From: Prevotella lacticifex
GTDB lineage: Bacteria > Bacteroidota > Bacteroidia > Bacteroidales > Bacteroidaceae
Length of the DNA: 64,000 nucleotides
Reading direction: 5' to 3'
Assembly: GCF_019973375.1 (NCBI RefSeq)
Contig: NZ_BPTV01000001.1
Span: 186,001-250,000 of the forward strand
The stretch's first letter is position 1, and each line of letters starts with the position of its first letter. Below are positions 9,432-18,300 of this stretch, piece after piece. The translations under genes were made by a program, and so were the position numbers. Under the pieces are notes generated by a model. The model had not been told where the DNA came from and searched no databases. It saw nothing but the letters and a program-made list of their open reading frames with translations.

Positions 9432-11031
9432 ATCCAATCCCTTTAAAAGCCTCTTCGAGCATACGCTGCGATTCTTTTTCTCTCTTAAGGAGCTGTTTCA
9501 TTTCCTGCTGAATACGAGCCATCTCCTTTGGATAGTCTATCTCTAAATCGTGGTCGATGAATTCGATATACTTACTGGGCACGAGCGACCAATCGTTGTC
9601 CTCTATCTCCTTGATACCGACGGAGCGATAGAGCTCCGGCTCGGCGAAGTGTTGTCCATCGGTGCCCTCGCTCTGCCATTGATGGTAGAGATCAGCCACA
9701 CGGTGTATCTGCTGCTCATCAAGCAGCACCTTTTTCTTTTGCTCACCTTTCACGGCATTGTCCGTCCACCGGCGCAAGTCCATGAAGAGAATCTCATGCT
9801 GACGGTCGCGCAGCTGTCGTCCATGATATGTGCCGCCCCGCTTGTTCTGGTTGAGTATCCAGAACGTCACGCTGATATCGGTAGTGATGAAGAGTTCACG
9901 GGGAAGGATGATGATGGCCTCCACCTTGTCATTCTCAATGAGTTTCTGTCGGATTTCTTTGGCATCGGTATCTCCCAACGCACCATTGGCGAGCAGAAAG
10001 CCCGCCACCCCCGACAAAGGCCTGAGATGAGAGAGAATGTGAAGAATCCACGCATAGTTGGCATTGCTCTGTGGCGGCAGTCCATAGTCGGCCCAACGTG
10101 GGTCGGTGCGCAGATTGTCGTCCCACCATCCTTTAAGATTGAAAGGTGGGTTGGCCATGATATAGTCGAAGTAGAGACCACGGTGAAGATCGTTGGTGAA
10201 GGTGGAGTCGCTCTCCGGTCCAAGATTATTGCTTATGCCCCGCAATGCCAGGTTCATCTTGGCCAGCCGGTAGGTGGCTGCTTCCTTCTCCTGTCCATAC
10301 ACGTTGATGCGGCTGATGTCGCCCTGCTTCGACTCCACCAGCTCCGCACTCTGAATGAACATGCCGCCAGACCCGCAGCAAGGGTCGTAGAGCGTACCGT
10401 CAAAAGGCTCTATCACCGTAGCGATGAGACGCACCACGTCATGGGGCGTATAGAATTCTCCTTCCTCCTTAGTGGCATTGACGGCAAACTCCTTGAGGAA
10501 ATATTCATACACATGCCCTATGAGGTCCTTCTCCTCGCCAAAAGCCTTATGGCTGATTTTGTTGATCTCATCCACGACACGCTTGATGTCGTTGGGAGCG
10601 AGATTGCGCTGCGTGAAGGTGCCCTCCACGAAGCAGCCTCTTAGCTCGGGCGTATTCTCGTCGATGCTTTTGAGCGCCGTGTCGAGGGCTACGTTGAGTT
10701 GCGGCGCCGGGGTGTTGATGATAGTGGACCACCGTGCCTCCACAGCTAAATTGAATGTGCCGTCGGCGAAGGTGGGATCGTCGAAGAAACATGAGTGTAT
10801 GTTCTCGTCGTCGGGGTCAAGTCCCTGACTCGCAAGATAGGCACGCAGCCGCTCCACGCCATCCTCATATTTCTCACCGACGAAACGCAGGAAGACCAGC
10901 GTGAGCATCATATCACGCTTTTCGAAGAACGATCCGGAGTTCTTGGCCTGACGGAGTATGTCCCTGCACTTGAAGAGAATATTGTCGAGGCTTAATGCCT
11001 CTTGCTTTGTATTTTTAGTTTTCTTTGCCAT
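9412..11031 (-). CDS. hsdM: Type I restriction enzyme DNA methyltransferase subunit
   Basis: This 539-aa N6-adenine methyltransferase has the HsdM N-terminal helical domain, then GEFYTPHDVVRLI, the SAM-binding motif DPCCGSG (216-222) and the catalytic motif NPPF (294-297). It works with HsdS to methylate the recognition site and with HsdR to restrict. First gene of the operon. A -7 box is at 11087-11094, and the leader between promoter and start contains a palindrome (11047-11076). The length and motifs are complete. Confidence 0.95.
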   Translation of the reverse strand: MAKKTKNTKQEALSLDNILFKCRDILRQAKNSGSFFEKRDMMLTLVFLRFVGEKYEDGVERLRAYLASQGLDPDDENIHSCFFDDPTFADGTFNLAVEARWSTIINTPAPQLNVALDTALKSIDENTPELRGCFVEGTFTQRNLAPNDIKRVVDEINKISHKAFGEEKDLIGHVYEYFLKEFAVNATKEEGEFYTPHDVVRLIATVIEPFDGTLYDPCCGSGGMFIQSAELVESKQGDISRINVYGQEKEAATYRLAKMNLALRGISNNLGPESDSTFTNDLHRGLYFDYIMANPPFNLKGWWDDNLRTDPRWADYGLPPQSNANYAWILHILSHLRPLSGVAGFLLANGALGDTDAKEIRQKLIENDKVEAIIILPRELFITTDISVTFWILNQNKRGGTYHGRQLRDRQHEILFMDLRRWTDNAVKGEQKKKVLLDEQQIHRVADLYHQWQSEGTDGQHFAEPELYRSVGIKEIEDNDWSLVPSKYIEFIDHDLEIDYPKEMARIQQEMKQLLKREKESQRMLEEAFKGIGYGIEEI

Positions 11032-11046
11032 GTATATTGTTTGAAA

Positions 11047-11076
11047 CCTGTTGCCGGAGCAACTCCGGCCAACAGG
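11047..11076 (-). promoter_or_regulatory. Palindrome in the hsdM leader
   Basis: CCTGTTG-CCGGAG-CAA-CTCCGG-CCAACAGG forms a stem of about 13 bp between the predicted promoter and the hsdM start codon, 16 nt from the ATG. It could act as an operator or an RNA hairpin that limits translation. Function is inferred only from position. Confidence 0.45.
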
Positions 11077-11086
11077 TAAGATAATG

Positions 11087-11094
11087 CAAACTTA
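11087..11094 (-). promoter_or_regulatory. -7 box of the hsd operon
   Basis: The minus strand reads TAAGTTTG, fitting TAnnTTTG. It is 56 nt from the hsdM start. Confidence 0.5.
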
Positions 11095-11248
11095 CACAAA
11101 TAATTTGTAAATCAAGAAGAAAAGAAGAAAAAGTGTGTCGCATTGACGACATACGCTCCTCTCTATGGTCTATTCCTGATTAGCACATTGGATATTTCCT
11201 GTGAGCGGCACCTTTCCGCGCCATCAGCGTTTTGTGGTTTTCCTTGGT

Positions 11249-11361
11249 GTGATGCAAGCCTGAGGAACGAAAGCTTTTTTCTTGGCGCTGTCGGATTATC
11301 GAAACTCGCTTCGAAGCAAGCCGACAGCCGGAAAAAATATAGTGCGCACTCCTTGCATCAC
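11249..11361. repeat. Long imperfect hairpin element
   Basis: Outer arms GTGATGCAAG (11249-11258) and CTTGCATCAC (11352-11361) are perfect, and inner arms GCTGTCGG and CCGACAGC also pair, with a small GCTTCGAAGC palindrome at the centre. The whole unit could fold as one nested hairpin. No gene is recognised in 11095-11808 around it. Confidence 0.6.
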
Positions 11362-11808
11362 GGCAAGGATTTTACCGGTTATTGTCAGGATAGCTTACAG
11401 TAGAAATTAACCGCGTGCGGCGTGTACGTGCAACACATTGATTATCAACATATTATTAACGCAATACGCATACGTATCACCATATCATACCCATTATTGA
11501 CAAACGCCCGTCACCATCGCCCGCATTAACAATCGGGCATCGACATATATCTGACCAATTTGTGGAATGATTCTGTGCTTTTCGTAATGCAAAGATACAA
11601 ATTTTTTGAGGCGAATGCAAGTATTTTCGAAAATATTTTTTTCGATGTTGTGATATTTCACAAGCAAGCCATAACGGTTATGAAATGAAAATACTATTAA
11701 TGCAGACATTATCCGTCGACTAAATGTAAACAAAAAACTTTCATAAATTATTCGCCTTTTTTCTTATTATTTGACAAGCTGAGGTCGGTACAATGAGAAT
11801 TACTCAAG

Positions 11809-12276
11809 ATTCGGAAGTAGGATGTTCAATTTCTTGTACCCACTTTTTAATGAGTTCTTGAATACAACTCGTGGGGAAACATATTGTCGTGGCTTCGCCA
11901 ATGCGTGACCTCCAATCCCCCAAATGGTAATGGAAAATTGTCATGGACAGGTTTTTCCCCGTAGGGTGTGAGGCGCCAAAGGTGTGGGTCTGAAGTGACG
12001 GGGGTAGCCGGCGAGCTTGCTCGTAAGGCTACCCCCGTCACTTCAGACCCATAGCTCCGTTAGGAGAGTAAGCCTGGACATGACCATTTTCCTTCCCCTT
12101 TACATATCAACTTACCATGAATCCACGGAAAATATCCGCAGTGCCGATATTTGGGGTACATCATATTGAACACCCTACTTTGGAAATAGCTGGTAATCGA
12201 CCTGTGAAAGAAACAGGGGAGTTGAAACTGAACGATATTATGGGTACACCATATTGAACAACCTAATTCGGAAGTA
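11809..12276. repeat. Three copies of a GGGTACA...TTGAACA repeat
   Basis: A motif of about 33 bp (GGGTACA-n4-ATTGAACA-n-CCTA-n-TT-n-GGAA) occurs as direct copies at 12154-12188 and 12242-12276 and as an inverted copy at 11809-11841. These may be remains of mobile-element ends. They enclose a large palindrome (11941-12083). No coding region is recognised here. Confidence 0.55.
11941..12083. repeat. Large nested palindrome
   Basis: Inner arms at 11985-12009 and 12027-12051 are perfect 25-bp reverse complements (beginning TGGGTCTGAAGTGACG). Outer arms TCATGGACAGG (11941-11951) and CCTGGACATGA (12073-12083) also pair. The outer pair is related to the hairpin at 3075-3120. It is a dispersed palindromic intergenic repeat, of unknown role. 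Confidence 0.7.
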
Positions 12277-12284
12277 CCGTAATT

Positions 12285-12396
12285 CCTTGCAGGGGCGGTC
12301 CTCGTGGCCGTCCGCAGCCTATGAGAAATGCATTGCTTTCCTTCGAAAAGTTATTTTTTGGGTTGCGGACGGCCACAAGGGCCGCCCCTGCAAAGG
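12285..12396. repeat. Palindromic intergenic repeat
   Basis: Arms at 12285-12319 and 12361-12396 are near-perfect reverse complements (starting CCTTGCAGGGGCGG), separated by about 41 bp. It lies just downstream of the convergently placed lipoprotein gene end at 12476 and could also act as its terminator. Confidence 0.65.
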
Positions 12397-12475
12397 AAAA
12401 TATACGTTCGAAACTTGAGAATATTATAGCTCAGTAATAAAGCAATAAGATTCAGAAATCAACGAACGCCTAAGA

Positions 12476-12946
12476 TTATTTTATCGTGACACCAACCGGA
12501 GCTCCGTCCATGGCGAAGAGGATAATATAATAAGGTGAAGAAGAAGCTTTGGCATATGCCTGAACCTTATAGGCGCATTTCTTGTTTAAGACATCACCAA
12601 TGAGAGTGATGCTGCAAAAGTCGGGTATGTCAATTGAAGAGACCTTTCCGTTGCGGTAAGAGACAGAGCCTATTTTGTTGCCTCCAACTACGATGTCAGA
12701 CTGATTGGATGAGAATTTCAATTCCCCCAATGTAGAATTGTCAGTCCTTGAAAGAACAATCATCCTTTCAAGAGTGTAGTCTTTCTTGTTGACAGAATAT
12801 AAGGTGTCAGGTGACAGCGATGAGAGGGAAAAAGACTCCTTGTTAAGTTGTGGGAAGCGGTCGGAATCTTCATCATCCTTACTGCAGGCAATGAACAGTA
12901 TCGCTGTGAACATGGTTAATACTGTAAAAAACAAATACTTTTTCAT
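12476..12946 (-). CDS. Small lipoprotein of unknown function
   Basis: This 156-aa protein has a signal peptide with lipobox FIAC (about residues 18-21) followed by an acidic stretch (SKDDEDSD), typical of surface-exposed or outer-membrane lipoproteins of Bacteroidota. The rest is predicted to be beta-rich (for example LGELKFSSNQSDIVVGGNKIGSV) and I do not recognise a family. It stands alone between repeat-rich DNA and two tiny genes, in a region of clear gene turnover. Confidence 0.7.
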   Translation of the reverse strand: MKKYLFFTVLTMFTAILFIACSKDDEDSDRFPQLNKESFSLSSLSPDTLYSVNKKDYTLERMIVLSRTDNSTLGELKFSSNQSDIVVGGNKIGSVSYRNGKVSSIDIPDFCSITLIGDVLNKKCAYKVQAYAKASSSPYYIILFAMDGAPVGVTIK

Positions 12947-13072
12947 TTCATCTTCTTTTTTATGCTTTATTCTAATAACGGTAAAAACACCGGAAACCCC
13001 TACTCAGAGTTTGTTTTTTTTTCGATCCGAATCGTACTTTTAACATTAAACCATCTAAAACACCATAAACCT

Positions 13073-13213
13073 TCATGCTCCAGCCTCGCAGAGGCTGAAT
13101 TCCTGATTATACTGGACTCCATAGTCAGTAACGAAGTCCAGATTATTGATGTTATCTGTGGCATTAACGTGATAGGGAGCACGTTTGTTTATTAGCGAGA
13201 CATCAATGTTCAT
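13073..13213 (-). CDS. Short ORF, perhaps the N-terminal stub of a longer gene
   Basis: The frame encodes 46 aa (MNIDVSLINKRAPYHVNATD...) and ends inside the palindromic sequence at 13079-13095 (CCAGCCTCGCAGAGGCTG), which resembles the repeats at 31620-31640 and 33530-33545. It starts with an ATGA overlap on the stop of the 50-aa ORF upstream. The clean start and abrupt end in a repeat suggest a gene cut short by a repeat insertion. I could not assign a family with confidence. Confidence 0.4.
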   Translation of the reverse strand: MNIDVSLINKRAPYHVNATDNINNLDFVTDYGVQYNQEFSLCEAGA

Positions 13214-13362
13214 AATGTCTCTACATAATTAGCCTTGAGTCCGGTGCGCTCCTCATATTTCTTGATGGCGATGGATTTCATAGCCTCAAGACGCTCTGCC
13301 TTTATTTTCTTGTTTCGCATCAACCATGCCATGGCTTGCTCTTTTGTCGTTATATGTTCCAT
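13210..13362 (-). CDS. Small basic protein, 50 aa, unknown
   Basis: This ORF encodes a lysine- and glutamate-rich helical peptide (MEHITTKEQAMAWLMRNKKI... ending KKYEERTGLKANYVETL). Its stop codon overlaps the start of the next small ORF (ATGA), a sign of translational coupling and of a real two-gene unit. It could be the small partner of a toxin-antitoxin-like or regulatory pair, but nothing in the sequence proves this. Confidence 0.45.
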   Translation of the reverse strand: MEHITTKEQAMAWLMRNKKIKAERLEAMKSIAIKKYEERTGLKANYVETL

Positions 13363-13613
13363 AGCCCACTTGTTTATTGGCAAATATAGACATAATATTT
13401 GAACTATGCAAGTGATGTCGTTATTATTTTCATACGAGAGTTACGGTTCTTTCATTTAAATTTAGACTGACATGGCATGATTGTTGCTCAGTCTCCGCTT
13501 TACCGCAGAAATGCTATTTGTAGTAAAGGTCTGATGACCAATGGATAAAGTATCCCCTACCCAAGCTGGATGTAGCTTAGGGCTTATTATATATCCCTCA
13601 AAATTAACGACCT

Positions 13614-14795
13614 CTACAGACTGAGAAGAGAAATAGCATAGGCCAAGCTGTTCTTGGCGTAAGATGCAATGGCTGAGAACTTGACTTTAAAGAGTTCTTT
13701 CCTCTTTCTGATGGTCTCTGGCAGGTGCTTTTTGGAGGCTATGGTGTAGATGATATAAACAAGCTTCTGGATCGAGTCCAAGTTTCTGGCCGACTTTGTT
13801 TCTTTTCTCTTTGTGCGGTCCTGGCGCATTCTTGCATCCAGCGTCCAATGGAGATTGTTCTCGATTCCCCAGTGCATGCGGCTGATTCGATCCAAAGTCT
13901 GTGCCCTTTCTTCCAAACTGGTTATATAGTACCTCGTCTGTTTTTGTTCCGTTCCGCTTTTCTTTTCAATCGTATGCGTGTCTATGGCAATCACAGCCTT
14001 GACATTGAGGAATTTTTCAAGCGCCTTGATACCGGATATGTCTGAATATACACGGCATCGGCGTTGGTACAGCCTCCCGTGGGCAAGTTCCCACTCCGTC
14101 TTCCATTCGTCGTTAGGATGCAGCGTAGGCACAGCGTCCTCTACCGACCATCTTGCTGCTTTCTGGTTGGCTTTCAGCGCAATAAGATAGTCAGCTCCCT
14201 TCCCGACGATGCCTTTGATGATAGAACTTTGGCACGACATGGCATCCGCAGTTATAACGCATCCATTCATGTAGTCAGCCCGCTCTATGATTTTGGGCAC
14301 AGCCTTTATCTCATTGCTTTTCACCTCACACATTTCAGTGTCAAGCGGCAACCGGTCGGTCACGCTGAAAGCAGTCACAACATCAGGAGAGCGTCCGTCG
14401 CCAATTTTCGTACCCAGCATGAACTTGCCGTCAATTGCAATGTGCCGTCTGTTTGCTCCATCATGCTCCGACACGTATTTTCGTGATAATGTCGAAACCA
14501 AAGAGGCCAAAGTAATGTCGTCGATTCCACCTTCCATCCTGCAAAGTGTGGGCTCGGACGGACATCCCTTAGCAAGAATGCCGAGGTGGTCTTGCAAGTA
14601 GCTCAAATGGATCGTTCCAAAGGCCACAATGTCCTTGCGAGTCTCGCAGCCGCATGCCCTGGCCAAAATAACCAGCAGAAGCATGTCGGACAACTTGTGT
14701 TTACAGTTGCCTTTGTTCATCCTACGATAATCTGGTACTGAGTGGATAAAATTTAACAAATCTCGGCTCAGCAAATGCGGTTTTTCAACCGCCAA
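13614..14795 (-). CDS. ISAs1 family transposase
   Basis: This 393-aa DDE transposase has the ISAs1 N-terminal domain (DFxHSVPDYRR-like, then HKLSDMLLLVILARACGC) and the catalytic core with IAIDGKFMLGT, VITADAMSCQ and the C-terminal MHWGIENNLHWTLD, where the last conserved acidic residue lies. It would catalyse cut-and-paste transposition of the element. The frame opens at a TTG; an in-frame TAA lies just upstream, in contrast to the related stub at 14966, which starts MTKGIKSLAVEKP. The N-terminus may therefore be altered, and expression is uncertain. Confidence 0.9.
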   Translation of the reverse strand: MAVEKPHLLSRDLLNFIHSVPDYRRMNKGNCKHKLSDMLLLVILARACGCETRKDIVAFGTIHLSYLQDHLGILAKGCPSEPTLCRMEGGIDDITLASLVSTLSRKYVSEHDGANRRHIAIDGKFMLGTKIGDGRSPDVVTAFSVTDRLPLDTEMCEVKSNEIKAVPKIIERADYMNGCVITADAMSCQSSIIKGIVGKGADYLIALKANQKAARWSVEDAVPTLHPNDEWKTEWELAHGRLYQRRCRVYSDISGIKALEKFLNVKAVIAIDTHTIEKKSGTEQKQTRYYITSLEERAQTLDRISRMHWGIENNLHWTLDARMRQDRTKRKETKSARNLDSIQKLVYIIYTIASKKHLPETIRKRKELFKVKFSAIASYAKNSLAYAISLLSL

Positions 14796-14879
14796 ACTCT
14801 TAATCCCTTATAGGGAAGAAAAAGTTGCATCCGAGATGATAAAAGTGCGTAATTGTTTGGTTATTAGCTAATTATTTTG

Positions 14880-14887
14880 TATCTTTG
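14880..14887 (+). promoter_or_regulatory. Outward promoter inside the ISAs1 element
   Basis: TATCTTTG (14880-14887) is preceded by TTTG (14856-14859) at 20 bp, a strong match to the Bacteroidota promoter. It points away from the transposase and toward the defence operon starting at 15368. A hairpin (14899-14908 with 14942-14951, GAAGAGGGGG/CCCCCTCTTC) lies just downstream and may attenuate it. Confidence 0.6.
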
Positions 14888-14965
14888 CAGTGTAAAAAGA
14901 AGAGGGGGCACAAAGTGCACTAATCGCACAAATACCATAAACCCCCTCTTCAAAAATAAAAATAT

Positions 14966-15082
14966 ATGACAAAAGGTATTAAGAGCCTGGCGGTTGAGAA
15001 ACCGCCTTCGGGCGTTTGTGCCTATCGTCACATTCATTTAAACGGATTACATTGTGACATATTGTCTTCTATGTCGGCTTAA
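14966..15082 (+). pseudogene. N-terminal stub of an ISAs1 transposase, antisense to the main one
   Basis: The 38-aa frame begins MTKGIKSLAVEKP and then diverges. Its codons for GIKSLAVEKP differ from those of the main transposase (minus strand, about 14775-14806) at four positions, all synonymous. This means both copies were once selected as coding sequence. It is probably left from an inverted duplication or from recombination between two elements. Confidence 0.6.
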
Positions 15083-15135
15083 ATGAAAGAGCCCTTATAC
15101 GAGAGTTGGATTGCCGTGTATTGACGTAAAGTCAA

Positions 15136-15279
15136 TTACTCCATAGCCTTGACGTGTGTCTCAATAAACTGCCGCTCGTCGTCCGTCAGCCCGTATTTGT
15201 CATAGAGCTGCAAGTCTATATCATGAACGCTCTTCGTCCAGTCAATATCGGAAGAGGAGGTGAAGTCCTGGAGAGGCAT
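15136..15279 (-). pseudogene. C-terminal fragment of a restriction methyltransferase
   Basis: Read on the minus strand this frame ends PLQDFTSSSDIDWTKSV and then QLYDKYGLTDDERQFIETH, the typical C-terminal tail of Eco57I/PglX-type methyltransferases. The upstream part of the gene is missing: the frame is cut at about 15280, just before the promoter of the helicase gene. It points to an earlier restriction gene at this spot, lost when the ISAs1 element and the present operon arrived. Confidence 0.6.
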
Positions 15280-15338
15280 CTATCCTAAGTGGCCAGAAAA
15301 TAAATCCGTTTTTTTTAGCTTTTATCAAATTTTTATTG

Positions 15339-15346
15339 TAATTTTG
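15339..15346 (+). promoter_or_regulatory. -7 box for the helicase-methyltransferase operon
   Basis: TAATTTTG fits TAnnTTTG, 22 nt before the chosen ATG at 15368. A clear -33 TTTG is not seen. Confidence 0.5.
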
Positions 15347-15367
15347 AAGGCCATTAAATCATTACGA

Positions 15368-18300
15368 ATGAACAAAACCCTCATAGACAACTCGGAGAAC
15401 CTAAAAATGGTTGACAAGCTGGGCGAATGTATTGATGACATCAATGTCAATACCATCCGCATAGCTACAGGCTATTGGGATATACCTGGTATGGCTTTGA
15501 TAGCTGACAAGCTAAAAAAATTCCTTGAACGCAAGAATGCTAAATTGAAAATTATCATTGGCAAAGATCCATACGTTTATACTAACGTATTAAAGGTGCC
15601 CGAGTTTAAGGATAAGAGTTATCCAAAGGACTACATCCGTGCTGACTTCGACAGAATAGGTAACAATCTGAAAGATGAATACAGAGAAGCCTTCCAGTTG
15701 TTGCTTGATTATTGTCTGGAAAATGAAGATAACTCGAGAATACAGATACGCGTCTTCAAAACCAACGAGAACGACGAGAGTCAATTTTTCCACTCCAAAT
15801 GCTACATTTTTACATCTGATGACGACGATGACAAGGATATGTATGCCATATTGGGTAGCAGCAACTTCACGAAGAAAGGTCTGGAGGGGAATTCTGAATT
15901 GAACGTATTGGAAACTGACATCCCCTTTATCAACTATCATAGCCCAAAGGGTGAAAATGCAAAAAGGAAAGGGCACATTGCATGGTTTGACGACAAATGG
16001 ACTCACAGTGAACCATGGAACAAGGAATTTCTTGAGCAGGTACTGAAGGTGTCTGAGCCTGTTAAACAAATGGAGAAGGAGAAGGAAGAAAGCCGAGTAG
16101 TTCCTTTTACTCCCTATGAGCTATATATCAAGCTTTTACAGATTCAGTTTGGCGATGTTGTTGACAAGAATCTGAGCCAGCAGATAGAGTCATACCTACC
16201 GACTAATATTCATAAGTTGGATTTCCAAATAGAAGCTGTAAAACGTTGTATCGGCATCATGCATGAGCATGGGGGGTTCATGCTTGCAGATGTAGTAGGT
16301 CTTGGCAAGACTATTATCGGCACACTGATAATCAAGCGTTTTCTCTCAATGCCGGAAGATGATGGACGCGAACGCAAGGTACTGGTAATCACGCCACCCG
16401 CCATACAGTCGGGTTGGAAAAAGACTATAACAGATTTTGACAAAAACTCCGAAGACAAGATTACTCCATACATCGATTTCATTACGACAGGCCGTATTGG
16501 CAATATAGACGAGGAATACGATGCTGACGACGATAATGACGAAACCGATAGTGGCGAGTTTAGTACATCTTTACAATATAAAAATTATGGGCTTATTCTC
16601 ATTGACGAGAGCCACAAATTCAGAAACAGCAATACCATTATGTATCAGTCACTTGATGAGCTGATACAGAACATTGGTGCCAACACTGGCGTTTTCCCAT
16701 ACATAGGCCTGCTGTCTGCAACGCCACAAAACAACCGACCAAATGATTTGAAGAACCAGATCTACCTCTTCGAGCGCAACCACAATGAGAGCACTTTGAA
16801 AAAAGCGGAAGGCGGTAATATAGAGAAGTTTTTTGCTGATGTCAGCCGCGAATACGAATTTCTGATAGACAGGAAAAACATTATTCCCGATAAAGAGCGT
16901 CGACAGCGGCTTGACGAAGTGTCGAAGAAGCTTCGCGACTGCATTCTCACAGACATTCTTGAGCGGCGTACACGCACAGACATTGTAAAGTATTATGCCG
17001 ATGACATCAAGAAGCAAGGAATCATCTTTCCTAAAATAGTAGGCCCCATTGACTTACAATATGTCATGGACGACGAACTTGCGCAGCTTTTCTCAGATAC
17101 CATGCGTATAATTGCTCCTTCCGACAATGACAAACTGCAGTCGGACTATTGGCTCAGATATTATCGCTATCGCATCATTGAGTATTTTGTTGACCCTACC
17201 AATGAATTAAAGCATTCGGGTCGTGGTAATCGTGGTGTGACAGATGTCTCCAAACAGTTGGCTACAATAATGCAGATACTGCTTGTCAAGCGTTTAGAAA
17301 GTTCCTTTAAGGCGTTCCGCCAGTCTTTGAAGAATCTGCTTCGGTATACAGATAATATGATACGCATGTGGGAGAATGACACGATTTTCGTTTGCCCACA
17401 AATAGATGTCAATAAGGAGTTGGATTTTGAGGCTAAATCAAAAAAGCGAGGTAAGACCGTGACCTTTGCTGATTGTGTAGATGATGTGCGTTCCAAAATA
17501 GCCAAGCTCAATGAGCTGGGACACAATGACAAAGGACAGAATGCCGAATACAGTCGTAAAGACTTCAAGCAAGAATATATAACGCTATTGAAGCAAGATT
17601 ACCAGATTCTGCAAGATCTCTTCTACCGTTGGGATGGCAATTCGGAAGATCCTAAATATGACGCTTTCAAAGAGAATCTCGAACCCGAACTATTCAACCC
17701 TCAAAAGAACACATCAGGTAAGCTTGTAATATTCTCTGAGGCTATTGACACCGTTGAATCGCTGAAGCGTGCAGTGAAGAATAAAAAGCACAAACCTCTT
17801 GTTATTACGGCTGCCAACCGTGACGAGATGGAGCATACGATAGAAGAAAACTTCGATGCCAACTATCCTGTAGACAAGCAGAAGAATGACTATGATGTGA
17901 TAATCACTACCGAAGTGCTGGCCGAAGGAGTCAATCTGCACCGTGCCAATGTCATCCTCAACTATGACACGCCGTGGAATGCCACTCGATTAATGCAGCG
18001 CATAGGCCGTGTGAACCGCATCGGGTCAAAAGAGCCAATAGTTTATGTTTATAACTTCATGCCAAGCGCACAGGGTGATGCTGAGATACAGCTTGTACGC
18101 AAGGCTTACACCAAGCTCCAGTCCTTCCACGTGCTCTTTGGTGAGGACAGCAAGATATTTACAGAGGACGAAGAAGTACGACATTACGACATTCAGAAAG
18201 CCGCAGATGGCGAAGAGTCTCCGTTGGAGAAGTATGTCTATGAGTTAAAGCGATTTAAGGAGGCACACCCTGAGCGCTATGAGCATATAGCGGATACTAA

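Larger units (their letters stand above)
13441..15096 (-). mobile_element. ISAs1-family insertion sequence
   Basis: The ends carry inverted repeats: left TTACGGTTCTTTCATTTAA and right (reverse complement) AAGGGCTCTTTCATTTAA. Direct repeats ATACGAGAG flank it at 13432-13440 and 15097-15105; a duplication of 8-10 bp fits ISAs1. The element holds a full-length transposase on the minus strand. The 300 bp upstream of the transposase are unusual: they contain a plus-strand promoter, a hairpin and a short antisense-oriented stub of a related transposase N-terminus. Confidence 0.9.

Noticed and set aside
11032..12475. tRNA or other stable RNA genes
   Set aside because: I looked for cloverleaf-like stems and the TTCGANTC-type arm here and in the other gene-free stretches and found none that I could support.
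15260..15367. N-terminal extension of the PLD-helicase
   Set aside because: The 36 extra residues are hydrophobic and untypical, and the DNA contains the -7 box and the end of the older methyltransferase fragment.
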